Assembly (NCBI GenBank): GCA_032207245.1 | Contig: CM063504.1 | Location: 85,289,124-85,353,123, forward strand | Source of the DNA: Pardosa pseudoannulata | Lineage: Eukaryota > Arthropoda > Arachnida > Araneae > Lycosidae | Direction of reading: 5' to 3' | Length of the DNA: 64,000 nt | Shown: positions 39,333-49,065 of the stretch, one piece after another | Numbering within the stretch: position 1 is the first letter of the stretch | Layout: every line of letters starts with the position of its first letter | Notes under the pieces: model-generated | Database searches by the model: none | Told to the model about the DNA's origin: nothing | The model's input: the letters and a program-made list of their open reading frames with translations, nothing else | Translations under genes and position numbers: made by a program

Positions 39333-40529
39333 TTCATTTTTTAAAATATTAGAAATTCTCTAAAAGTCTATTTTACTAGAAATTATCTAAATGATGTTCC
39401 ACTCTCACATTTAATAAATATGTAGAGAATAAATATGTAGAGACATGTAAAAAAACTGAACTTGTATTGTGAGTTCTAATACAAATTCCGTCTTCTTATC
39501 CTCTAGGAAAGAATTTTAATATGGTAGATTGGAAGGAACAGTTCGCAAGGGTATTATTACTCAATAGGCTGCCAGATAGATTTTAAAATAATCCTAGTCC
39601 AGAGAGTGTTGTTAGAGAGATGGAACTTTCTGAAGTGAGAAAAAAGAACCTTTCATTTCGTCCACAACAAGGGAAGCCCCAAGGTAGTCATTATTTTCTG
39701 CAAAATGAGGAGTCGAAAGATTAGTCAATTCTTTTCGTTGTCTCGTAATGCAAAATTCTTTTTCAGCAAGATATCCAATTATTTTGGCTTAAAGTAGTGT
39801 TTATTGACAGTTCAAGAGGTCTCATACCTCCTAAAGAAATCCTGGTGCATGTTGAAAGGCTGTTGGTTTTGACCGATCATTCATTTTTGAATTAATGAAA
39901 TTATGCAAAAATTTGTGAGATGTTAAATTTATAACAGTTAGTAAAGAATAAATAATCTGTTTTAATTATTGAAAATAATCTATTAAAATTACATTATGTG
40001 ACATTTAAAAAATCCTACACAATATATAAACGTGCTTTTTTTCCCATTGTGTATAGAGAGCTGTAATATATATGGGGTTAATTGGTATCATACACATATT
40101 TAAACATTTAGGTTATATTTAATAACAAATTATTTCTTATTCCATTCTACTTTTATTTGTCTTTAAATGTGTATCAATTTTACAGCTCCTAATATCAGAA
40201 TTTTATGCATTATTTGCTCATTCTACAGAATGTAGTTTTGATAGTACCTTAATTTCTGTTGTAAGTTAGTACCTATATATAAATTAGTCTATAGTGTAGG
40301 CACAGCATACATTTTAAAAATTAATTTACTAAAACAAATTATTTCATCCTCGATATAATAATAGCCTAAGTTATCTGTTCGTCTGTCCTCGAATTTATAA
40401 AGCGGTTGTACCTGGAATGAATAGAGGTATCCATAATGAATTTTTGACGAGTTAGGATTAACAACGTTCGAAATCCACCCTTTTTCTAGCATTGAATGCC
40501 ATTATTTCAAGCCCTATTTTTCCCGGTTA
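39333..40529. other. Unannotated stretch
   Basis: A short plus-strand coding-like segment near 39516-39720 (NMVDWKEQFARVLLLNRLP) has no assigned family. Nothing else recognised. Confidence 0.45.
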
Positions 40530-40760
40530 AGAGCAGGCGATCAAATTTATCAATTTAGATAAATAGATAAAAATAACTTTTTTTTCTAGCATTATGACGT
40601 CACTCCTTCAGCTATTTCATTTAATCATTTCTTATTTAAAATATTTAAATATCGTCTTCCTTATTTTAATACGTTTTATCACCGAACTTTGATATTATGT
40701 AAATGATTTTATTTTATATTTGACTTAAATAATAGGTTAGGTACATATATTATAATACAG
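40530..40760 (+). repeat. Dispersed repeat F, copy at 40.5 kb
   Basis: Aligns in reverse complement with 57775-57985 (shared TTTTATCACYGAACTTWGATATTA, TTAAATAATAGRTTA, TCTAGC.TTATGAYGTCA) and, in a badly decayed form, with about 10630-10745. Class unknown. Confidence 0.75.
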
Positions 40761-41026
40761 TACCCAGGTTGGGTACTATAACGTATCCGGTCCCTGTTTT
40801 AGACACAATGAAGAAGCAGGTGTTTCTTGATTAAATGATTTATTTACACCTCACAGCTATATACACATTTCTTTATACACAATACAAATACAGTTCAGAA
40901 GTATGTGAAACACTAGATGTAGGCCTAAATAGATAAGTACACAAAAGGTCCTTGCCGAATGGTTTAGTAACCGACGGAAGATAACAATTCGGTAGCTTCG
41001 CTTAAAAGTTCATTTTTTAATTCATC

Positions 41027-41177
41027 TACCTGTTTCCAGGTGGGCACCCTGAATGTCCAATCATTCTTTCGGTCTTTTTCAGAAATCCCAGAATGGCATT
41101 GCTACGTTGTTCCTCGGAAATGTTTTCTATTCCATGGTAAATCTTACCTTTTAAGTCTTCAATATCTCTATACTTGC
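41027..41177 (-). pseudogene. Probable IS630/mariner-type transposase C-terminal fragment (in A)
   Basis: A minus-strand 50-codon open stretch reads RDIEDLKGKIYHGIENISEE, then RSNAILGFLKKTERMIGHSG, and stops near 41027. The DLK--I--I--IS-E-----L-F-KR layout resembles the C-terminal helices of IS630-type transposases. The same stretch is open in A' (about 41907-42057). No catalytic residues remain. Confidence 0.5.
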
Positions 41178-42141
41178 AGAACTAGAGACTAGTTACTACT
41201 AACAAGTAACAAATAATTCATTCACCCATCACTATAGCTAGTAGCCGCACGGCAATTTATTACTAACTTCTTAAGCTCAAGATTTCTTTCTAACATTTAT
41301 ATTCAGTATTAAGAAAATAAAATATAGCACATAGTATTTCTTTTTTATTTTAATTTATAGGGTTTCCCAAAAGTTTAAAATAAATAGGCGCTAATAACTT
41401 TATTAATTATAAGAACATTTTATTATAGTAGCTCGCATAGGACTCAAACTTTGAACCCCTTTTCCCATACCAAGATTTCTATATAAAGTATAAGACCACT
41501 TAATAGGGAAAAAATAACAGAAATCTAAGTAATTAAATATTTTCTGTAATCAGGAATGTATTAACATATTGAGCTATTGGAAAAGGCATCATTCTTTTCT
41601 TTGATCCTATAATATATTTATTCAAATTTTTAATGTATCTTGTTTGAAAATAAATAGGATATAGGTTTTTTTCAATTTAGTACTAACTTCGTAAGCTCAA
41701 GATTTCTTTTTAACATATATACTCAGTAATAAGAAAATAAAATATAGCACATAGTATTTTTTTATTTTAATTTTTATAGGGTTTCTCAAAAGTCTAAAAT
41801 AAATAGGCGCTAGTAACTTTATTAATTATAAGAATATTTTATTATAGTAACTAGGATAGGACTACAACTTTGAATTTTAACATTAAAGTCATTTTTAATC
41901 ATTATCTGTCTGTTTCCAGGTGGGCACCCTGAATGTCCAATCATTCTTTCGGTCTTTTTCAGAAATCCCAGAATGGCATTGCTACGTTGTTCCTCGGAAA
42001 TGTTTTCTATTCCATGAGAAATCTTACGTTTTAAGTCATCAATATCTCTAGACTTGCAGTAGTAACAAGAGACTAGTTACTACTACTAACAAGGAACAAA
42101 TAATTCATTCACCCATCACTATAGCTAGTAGCCGCACGGCA
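41031..42141. repeat. Permuted duplication A-B-X-B'-A'
   Basis: Segment A (41031-41254) recurs as A' (41911-42141), starting TGTTTCCAGGTGGGCACCCT. Segment B (41261-41455) recurs as B' (41681-41875), starting TACTAACTTC and containing TAGGGTTTCYCAAAAGT. All four are in direct orientation, but the order is A-B then B'-A'. B contains an end motif similar to the CAGGGTGTCCCAAAA termini of the elements at 18.7 and 43.8 kb. Confidence 0.88.
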
Positions 42142-42328
42142 TAAGTTAAGAAGACCTTAAAGGCTAAGATGTGAATTCTTTTAGGACAATCCGTCTCTCC
42201 GGAGGCATCATCAAGAAACTCGCACACATGATGCGAGAAGTGAAGGAGGAAATACCGTCTTGCTTCAGATATACTTCATTTATCCAACCACATCACCTCC
42301 GGTACAAGAAATATTTACAGAATGTCAA

Positions 42329-42462
42329 GGGCCGGTCTCACCAAAGTCGTTTAATGGCCCAACACGATTAACCCAAGGCGCCAACAAATGGTGGAACGTT
42401 CATCCGTTTAAGAAGAGTTTAATCGCAATTAGCAATTTAAACGACTTTGGTGAGATTGGCCC
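42329..42462. mobile_element. 134-bp MITE with GGGCC termini
   Basis: Inverted ends GGGCCGGTCTCACCAAAGTC and its mirror ending GACTTTGGTGAGATTGGCCC extend about 30 bp with few mismatches. GGGCC...TCACCA ends resemble the Harbinger element at 36.2 kb. A second copy of the right half follows directly (about 42478-42562). Confidence 0.8.
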
Positions 42463-42656
42463 TTAGTGTTGACAACAAATGAAGGAACGCAATTCTCTGT
42501 TTAAGCAGATCTTCATCGCGATTAGCCATTAAACGACTTTAGTGAGACTAGCCTTTAGTGTCGAAATAGGTTAATAGATGCCTTCGAAAATTTCAATTAA
42601 CGTTTCGCCGGTCAAGTTCCTGATTTTACAACCTTCGATTGTTATCGCCCCCCCCC

Positions 42657-42672
42657 CACACACACACACACA
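42657..42672. repeat. (C)n(CA)n simple repeat
   Basis: A run of C residues followed by about seven CA units. Confidence 0.9.
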
Positions 42673-42712
42673 ATTCAACAAGTTATAACGGGAAGAACGG
42701 TTTGATGAATAT

Positions 42713-42862
42713 GGCTCTTACTCTGGACGTTACGGTTCGGTTCGAAACTTTGATGTGACGTCACTTTGCTTGCGGACATTATACGAGCAAACGATCAAGC
42801 TGATGTCAGAGTGACGTCACAACGACCGTTCAAACCGACTTGCTACGTATAGAGTAAGGGCC
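42713..42862. mobile_element. 150-bp palindromic MITE with paired TGACGTCA sites
   Basis: GGCTCTTACTCT at the left is mirrored by AGAGTAAGGGCC at the right. Imperfect complementarity extends inward and includes GACGTCA on both sides. TGACGTCA occurs at 42756-42763 and 42812-42819, exactly symmetrical about the centre. No ORF. Confidence 0.78.
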
Positions 42863-43401
42863 TTTATGTATTATTTTCCTTTCATGAAATTAAAGCTTAC
42901 TTCGTCTATAGCTACTTTTGGAAAATCAGTGCGCATGCGCATTACATTCATAATGCATTTTTTTTTTCAAAATAAATAAATTCATTCATTTATCATTGAA
43001 AAATGTTTTTGCAACTAAATTTTACACTGTCCTCTGTCATATACGAATTGCTGCATTAAAACAATCCTATAATTAATAAAAAGTTATTAGCGTTTAATTC
43101 CTTTCCAGACTTTTGAGAAACTATCTATTTCCCATCCGTTCTATCTGAGTTATTAAAAAACGCATGTAATATGTAATGGATACTGTAAGTGACTTATAAG
43201 AAAACAAAGTCCTTGCTACCTATCGGAGAGTTATTTACGACTAGCGATAAAAAAACACTAGAAAGCAAGGACAACAATTATTTACTGCCGTTATCGAGCC
43301 ATTATTTACTTATGTGTTCTCCCTGAAACATTAAAAAAAAATAAAACTTTACGAAGTTATATTGTTACAAGGCCTGCAGATACCTTAATTTGAATATCGT
43401 G
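42863..43401. other. Unannotated stretch
   Basis: No gene or repeat class recognised. Confidence 0.5.
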
Positions 43402-43690
43402 TATTTGGTGCTCTAAGTAGTTGTTTGATTAAACGTTTCCTTAATTTTACTTTGATTGTAGATTAAACTGTAAATTGTTATCATTTTAAAAATGTTCTGG
43501 GAACATTTAATGTTTCGTTCTTTCATTAACTTTTAAGATTAATTTTATCGATGTATAAGAAAATATGAGAGGAACAATTCCAGCTGTCTACAAACTTGTC
43601 ATTACATATATTTTACCAAACTTCTTATAAGTATACTCCGCATTATCATACAGATAATTATAAATATAGTAATTAAACAGGAGTATAAGT
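43402..43690 (+). repeat. Inverted-repeat arm 1
   Basis: Runs from TATTTGGTGCTCTAAGTAGT to CAGGAGTATAAG and is the reverse complement, with modest divergence, of 46792-47078. Identity of the repeat family is unknown. Confidence 0.88.
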
Positions 43691-43782
43691 TATTTAACAG
43701 AATAAGATCATTCTTGAAGTATTCTCTAATGGTTATACTCTAAATGAGATGTCAAATCCAAATTTCCAAGCCTGGAAATAAA

Positions 43783-44557
43783 CAAGGTTTCCCAAAATGA
43801 CCGCATAAACATTGCACAGCTAGATTCCTCGTTGGGAGTACATAAAATCAGTCCAAAGAAGCTTTCCTGTTCAATCCTTAGTTTACGAGAAAAATACGTA
43901 AAAATACAAAGTATTACGTCACTGCGGGTGCAAGAAAAAAAAACACTTTATTGGACATATCAACAACAGTATTTACACATCTCTCCAGACGATAATGTTT
44001 AAAACGTTCGCCGGGCATATCGCATCATGCATGCGGGCGCCATGGAATGACGTTAAGTCGCCATTGAACTGGTATTTAAAAGGCTGCATCTTGCAGATAC
44101 CGATAGTCTTCGTATGGTGGCCATGTATTCTGTTCGTGACTACTGCGACATGTGTCTGATTTACGGCCGATGTACTGGAAATGCCTTACGAATTGTTAAG
44201 GAGTATACCCGTACATATACTGCTGTTGATATGTCCAATAAGGCGATTTCACTCAGTAGGGCAAATTCTCAAATTATGACAATTCTGGCTTTAGTTTCAA
44301 ACGGAAGGGCAGTTTATTGTTTGTCCATTGGCTGTTGTAAAAATGAAAATGAATGGGAAGGGCATTATAGTAGTTTGTGACGTTGCGACAAATTGCCTTA
44401 TAAAGTGTTTTTACTTGCATCGGCAGTGACGTCATCTTTGTTTTTCATATTTTACTCATAAACTATGGATCGTACAGGAACACTTCTTAGGGCAGTTTCT
44501 GTGTACTCCCAACGAGAAATCTGTGTATAGGTTATGCGGTCGTTTTGGGACACCCTG
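43783..44557 (+). mobile_element. IS630/mariner-type element with about 180-bp TIRs
   Basis: The left end has TTTCCCAAAATGACCGCATA. The right end, reversed, reads CAGGGTGTCCCAAAACGACC. Complementarity continues about 180 bp and includes TCGTTGGGAGTACA in both arms. The terminus CAGGGTGTYYCAAAA is shared with the 18.7-kb element, suggesting related families. The interior keeps a transposase N-terminus and has lost the rest. Confidence 0.88.
44114..44380 (+). pseudogene. Transposase N-terminal HTH fragment
   Basis: An 88-codon frame opens MVAMYSVRDYCDMCLIYGRC followed by TGNALRIVKEYTRTY. A YS--DY-DM---YG-C-GNA-----EY---Y pattern is the N-terminal helix-turn-helix signature of a group of arthropod mariner/IS630-like transposases. 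The rest of the frame (from about residue 45) reads across a deletion into sequence of the right inverted repeat and is not family-like. Confidence 0.72.
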
Positions 44558-44863
44558 TATATTTAAAAATAAACTGACGTATAAAATGGGTCAGCCTTTG
44601 CCATCTGGATACCCCAGGCGAGATATTCTTCAGGATATCCTTTATTTCTGATTATTAGCTAGCATTATAACCGCTTTCTGTTGTTTTGTGATGGCGTTAA
44701 AACTACGTAACTTATTGATTCACTGATCAGGGCAGACCTTGATGCATCGGGTGGTTTCAGTACTGGATACAAAGAACTATCAATCTTAACAAATTTACTT
44801 TATATGTATTGCATTTTATGCTATTTAAGGCATTTAGAGAAAATAAATTAATCAGCAGGAATG

Positions 44864-45244
44864 TTAACACATTGTTGACCGGCAATTTTACTGAAAATTT
44901 ATTTCATGCCACCGGCTATTAGCACAATTTGATTCATAATCACTCGGACAATCAGATAAAGCATCCGCGTATAATTCATTAAAAGATTCTTCATTACGTT
45001 CCGTCATCGTTTTTTTAAATCTTTTTAATTATTAAATATTTTTTACAACAAAAGATTTGGCGGGTCTTATAAGCGAGAGAAACAGCTTGTGTTATACTGA
45101 CCAACACTTGCACTGTATGGTCGCCAACAGAGAAAACAACAGCGATGCGAAAGAAAAAACGCATCACGAGTTTACTCGTGCCCGGTCAGCAACGTTCGAC
45201 CATAAAAACCCGAGTTAACCCGTGACCGGTCAACAATGTCTTAA
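44864..45244 (-). mobile_element. TTAA-flanked non-autonomous element, family 2 (piggyBac-like)
   Basis: TTAA at 44864-44867 and 45241-45244. The termini CACATTGTTGACCGG and CCGGTCAACAATGTC are inverted repeats. Internal palindromes are CACGAGTTTACTCGTG (45165-45180) and a CGAGTTAACCCGTG relative (45211-45224). It contains a 39-codon frame on the minus strand. Confidence 0.85.
44888..45007 (-). pseudogene. Short acidic frame, possible piggyBac transposase start
   Basis: Minus-strand ATG at 45007 to TAA at 44888: 39 residues beginning MTERNEESFNELYADALSD. piggyBac transposases commonly begin with an acidic, low-complexity N-terminus, so this could be the remaining start of the lost gene. Nothing diagnostic is present. 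Confidence 0.35.
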
Positions 45245-45789
45245 TTTAGTGTCCCAATTAAAGAATGAAAGGTAACGTAAAAAAACTGGTTTTACAGTGT
45301 TTCTTTCTTAAAGTATTAAGAATTATAGCATATGGTACGATGATGCACCTTAAGGTGAAAAGGTGCGCTTTTTATATTTCCAACTGTTAATTGCAAATTT
45401 CCTGTAGTATGCGATTACCCAACGAACACTTTACGAATGAAATATTACACCATACTTTGGCGATCGTAAAAACACAAATGAAATGGTCCTGACTAAGGGA
45501 TTAGGCAGCGGATATACATAAATTTCTTCCCCCGTTTTGGCACGACTGGCAACGAAGGTAAGTTGAAGTTGACAGTTTTATGGCCTGTTACTCCTGCAGC
45601 CTCTTTCGTGCCATCTGCTTAGAATCGGAAGAGGAAAATGATTGAGGGATGCAATTTACTCCTTATAACAGCAGATATTTCTTCTTTTTTAGATTTTTAA
45701 CGACAAAATTAAGGAAAAACCACCTAAACACAAAAAATATTCTGTAAAGAATGGTAAAAAGCAACTCATAAACTCATAAGTCTCTGGCA
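45245..45789. other. Unannotated stretch
   Basis: No gene recognised. Confidence 0.5.
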
Positions 45790-45935
45790 TTGCAGTAACA
45801 GCTGAAATAGAGCAATTTGTCACAACGTCACGAACTACTATAATGCCCTTCTTATTCATTTTCATGTTTACAACAGCCAATAGACAAACAACAAACTGCG
45901 TTTCCGTTTGAAACTAAAGACAGAATTCTCATATG
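45790..45935 (-). mobile_element. Fragment of the 43.8-kb element
   Basis: Reverse complement matches about 44262-44400 (TTGGCTGTTGTAAA, GAAGGGCATTATAGTAGTT, TGACAAATTGC). The same coding-like segment is therefore present twice, in opposite orientation, within 1.5 kb. The minus-strand frame at 45689-45880 comes from it. Confidence 0.78.
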
Positions 45936-46268
45936 TTGAAATATGGCCTGCTGCATGAAATCGCCTTATATTTTTAACACAAAATATTTTTAATAATGAA
46001 ATGTATTCATTTCCTGCTAAAAGCAGCAGAATCTACAGATAGACAACTATGCATATTAATACCCTATAAATGCTTCGATAATTGATAAATACTGGAGTGA
46101 AAATAAGTACAAATACTTCGTTATGTAAAACTTTATTTTTAAACGTCCTTGTTTTTTATTTTTATTTTGAGAAATGTAAATAGAGTCAACATAAAATCTT
46201 TAAAGGATTTTTGATCAGAAGTTTGATTATTTCTCTTGGCTCAAAGAGAATCGTTTATCTAAATACTA
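45936..46268. other. Unannotated stretch
   Basis: No gene or classified repeat seen between the 43.8-kb element fragment and the Tigger-like copy. Confidence 0.5.
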
Positions 46269-46791
46269 CAGTGATCACTCGTTTTTCGCAGTTATTGGGG
46301 TACAGAACCTTCCGCGAAAGCTGAAAAACCGCGAAGTAGAATTTGCCCCTAAGAATTTTCGTGTATGAGGGTACACGAATATTTTAAATATATAAACAGT
46401 ATTTATACTTTACATATATAAGACAAAAATTACAACAGTATACGTATTTACTAATATAGTTAATTACAAAACCTTATAGAGTAATAAACATTAATCAACA
46501 TTGCTTTCTGAGAGAGGCGAAGAGTCTTGTACTGGTGGCATAAGAGAGGATCTTACTTGACTCGTAGAAGTTTTAGACTCACTCGGAGACTCTTCTGCTG
46601 GAGACGCTGACGGTAGAGCCAGGGGGCTCTGCCTTGGAGAGAAATATGGTGATGGGTAATTGTTGTCTTTGTTTTTCATTTTCCTTCAAAATTCCCCTGT
46701 ACAAGGACATAACCCCGTCAACGCGATTGCTGTACTCGATAGCTCGGACTATATTGTTGTCAATGTGTTGTACAAATTCTTCCCATGTTAC
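46269..46791 (-). mobile_element. Tigger/pogo-like element, copy 1, truncated
   Basis: Starts CAGTGATCACTCG after TA and aligns with the 47079-47925 copy up to about 46789, where it stops at the start of the inverted-repeat arm. A second terminus is missing. Confidence 0.82.
46495..46790 (-). pseudogene. Tigger/pogo-like transposase C-terminus
   Basis: Minus-strand frames read VTWEEFVQHIDNNIVRAIEY, a GVMSLYRGILKENEKQRQQ stretch, then (after a frame change) a Ser/Pro-rich tail PSPYFSPRQSPLALPSASPA ending DSSPLSESNVD at the stop near 46494. A helical segment followed by an acidic/Ser-Pro tail is usual for pogo/Tigger transposases. The DDE core and CENP-B-like DNA-binding domain are missing. 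Confidence 0.65.
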
Positions 46792-47078
46792 CTTATACTC
46801 CTGTCTAATTACTTTATTTATAATTATCTGTATGATAATAAGGAGTATGTTCATAAGAAGTTTGGTAAAATAGATATAAAAACAAGTTTGTAGACAGCAT
46901 GAATTGTATCTCTCATATTTTCTTTTACATTGATAAAATTAATCTAAAAAATTAATAAAAGGAAGAAACATTAAATGTTTCCAAAACATTTTTAAAGTGG
47001 TAAAATTAACAGTTTAATCTACAATTAAAGTAAAATTAAGGAAACGTTTAATCAAACAACTACTTAGAGCACCAAATA
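46792..47078 (-). repeat. Inverted-repeat arm 2
   Basis: Reverse complement of 43402-43690, ending GCACCAAATA directly before the Tigger-like copy at 47079. It encloses 3.1 kb of other elements together with arm 1. Confidence 0.88.
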
Positions 47079-47925
47079 CAGTGATCCCTCATCTTTCGCG
47101 GTTAATGAGGACCAGAACCTTCCGCGAAAACTGAAAAACCGCGAAGTAGGATTTGCTCCTAGGAACTTTCGTGTATGCGGGTACACGAATGTTTTAAATA
47201 TGTAAACGGTATTTATACTTTACACTTAAGATAAAAATTACAACAGTATACGTATTTACTTCAACGTATCAGTTCTAATTAATAAGGTTAATTACAAAAC
47301 CTTATAGAGTAATAAACATTAATCAACATTGCTTTCTGAGAGGGCGAAGAGTCTTGTTGGTGGCGGAGGAGAGGTTCTCACTGGACTCGTAGAAGTTTTA
47401 GGCTCCCTCGAAGACTCTTCTGCGGGAAACGCTGACGGTAGAGTCAGGGGGTTTTACCTTGGAGAGAAACATGGTGATGGGTAGTTGTTATCTTTGTTTT
47501 TCCTTTTCTTTCAAAATTCCCCCGTACAAGGATATAACCACTTCACCGCGATTGCTGAACTAAACTGCCTGAACTTTATTGTCGTCAATGTCTTGTGTAA
47601 ATTCTTGCCATGTTGCACAATTGTTGTAGGTTATCCAGGGTAAGGCCACGCTTTTCAGTTTGTTCTTCGTCTTCCTCTTCATTTTCTTCTTTGCAGACCT
47701 TGTCGTCTCAAAAGCCAGTTGTATGTACTCTGAGTCAACTCATCTCTTTGTTTGACGCAGAGATCCTTCTCCCTCGTGCATCAACATGAAACAACGCTCC
47801 TTTCCGCAATGTGGCTGCCGACATGATTGTATTTTTTCATTTTTATTTTTTGATGAATATTTTGAAAAATCCCACGAAGCACTGAAGCCGCAAAACATGA
47901 AGCGCAAAGTGGCGAGGGAACACTC
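47079..47925 (-). mobile_element. Tigger/pogo-like element, copy 2, both ends present
   Basis: CAGTGATCCCTCATCTTTCG at the left, and GAGTGTTCCCTCGCC as the reverse complement of the right end. TA flanks both ends (47077-47078 and 47926-47927), the Tc1/mariner-pogo target duplication. On the minus strand it keeps a possible start near 47826 (MSAATLRKGALFHVDARG), an EEDEEQTEKRGLTLDNLQQL segment and a decayed C-terminus parallel to copy 1. The central coding region is deleted. Confidence 0.86.
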
Positions 47926-47927
47926 TA

Positions 47928-48414
47928 TTCAATGATTACGTCAGGAATTTCCAAACGAGCTATTACCTATTAATCATAGTTACTTATTAATCTATAATTT
48001 TCCAATGTAAAGAACATCATCAACGCTTCAATATTCAGAAAATTGTATGATGTTTTGTTAATTAACTAGTTATATTTCACACAAGAAACTGTTTTCATTA
48101 TTCGAAACACGTATAAAGGATTAGATATGCAGTACGTATATCCTACAAGAGGTAGCTCTTTTGCCTCAAGGTTACCAAAGAGAGACTGAAAAATATTTTA
48201 ACTACTAAGCATTAAATAAAGCATCGCTTTCCTAAAAATACGCTAATTAAATCCTTTAATGATTAACATTTTGATCTCATTTTTCTTCGGAGCAATTCTT
48301 AACTAATTATCATTTTCTAAAATAAGATTTTGGCATACATTTAACAAGACTTAAAAAGATAATGGTTCTTAAATATTAAGCTTTGAAACCTGAAATACGA
48401 TCTGTAAAGTTAAA
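47928..48414. other. Unannotated stretch
   Basis: No gene recognised. Confidence 0.5.
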
Positions 48415-49065
48415 AATATTGCTGGCTGAATCTTCTGTTGTAAGCTATACACATTTTGAATGAACAGATGGTAAATTATTTCACTGGTAATTTTACTTCC
48501 ACGCGGTAATAAGCTAATTAACATTTACAAAATACTGCAGAAATTTTGAAAAACATTTTGAATTATCGCAAGCCGACACACATTCCCTGCACATTAGAAC
48601 TTGCTAATCTGCCAAATGGCAGATTAGAAAAAAAATTGCCGGCTGAATCTGCTGTTCTAAGCTATACACATTTTGAATGAACAGATGGTAAATTATTTGA
48701 CTGGTAATTTTACTGCCACGTCGTAATCAGCTAATTAACATTTACAAAATACTGCAGAAATTTTGAAAAACATTTTGAATTATCGCAAGCCGACACACAT
48801 TCCCTGCACATTAGAACTTGCTAATCTGCCAAATGGCAGATTAGAAAAAAAAATTGTCGGCTGAATCTGCTGTTCTAAGCTATACACATTTTGAATGAAC
48901 AGATGGTAAATTATTTGACTGGTAATTTTACTGCACGTAGTAATCAGCTAATTAACATTTACAAAACACTGCAGAAATTTTGAAAAATATTTTGAATTAT
49001 CGCAAGCCGACAGACATTCCCTGCACATTACAACTTGCTAATCTGCCAAATAGCAGATTGAACGA
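48415..49065 (+). repeat. 217-bp tandem repeat, three copies, each with a terminal hairpin
   Basis: GGCTGAATCT recurs at 48424, 48641 and 48859 (periods 217-218). Units share AGCTATACACATTTTGAATG and CGCAAGCCGACACACATTCC. Each ends with TAATCTGCCAAATGGCAGAT(TA), a 10-bp-stem hairpin that is mutated in the third copy. No ORF. Confidence 0.93.

Noticed and set aside
48415..49065. CRISPR-like array
   Set aside because: Units are 217 bp, contiguous and lack short repeats with unique spacers; the DNA is eukaryotic.
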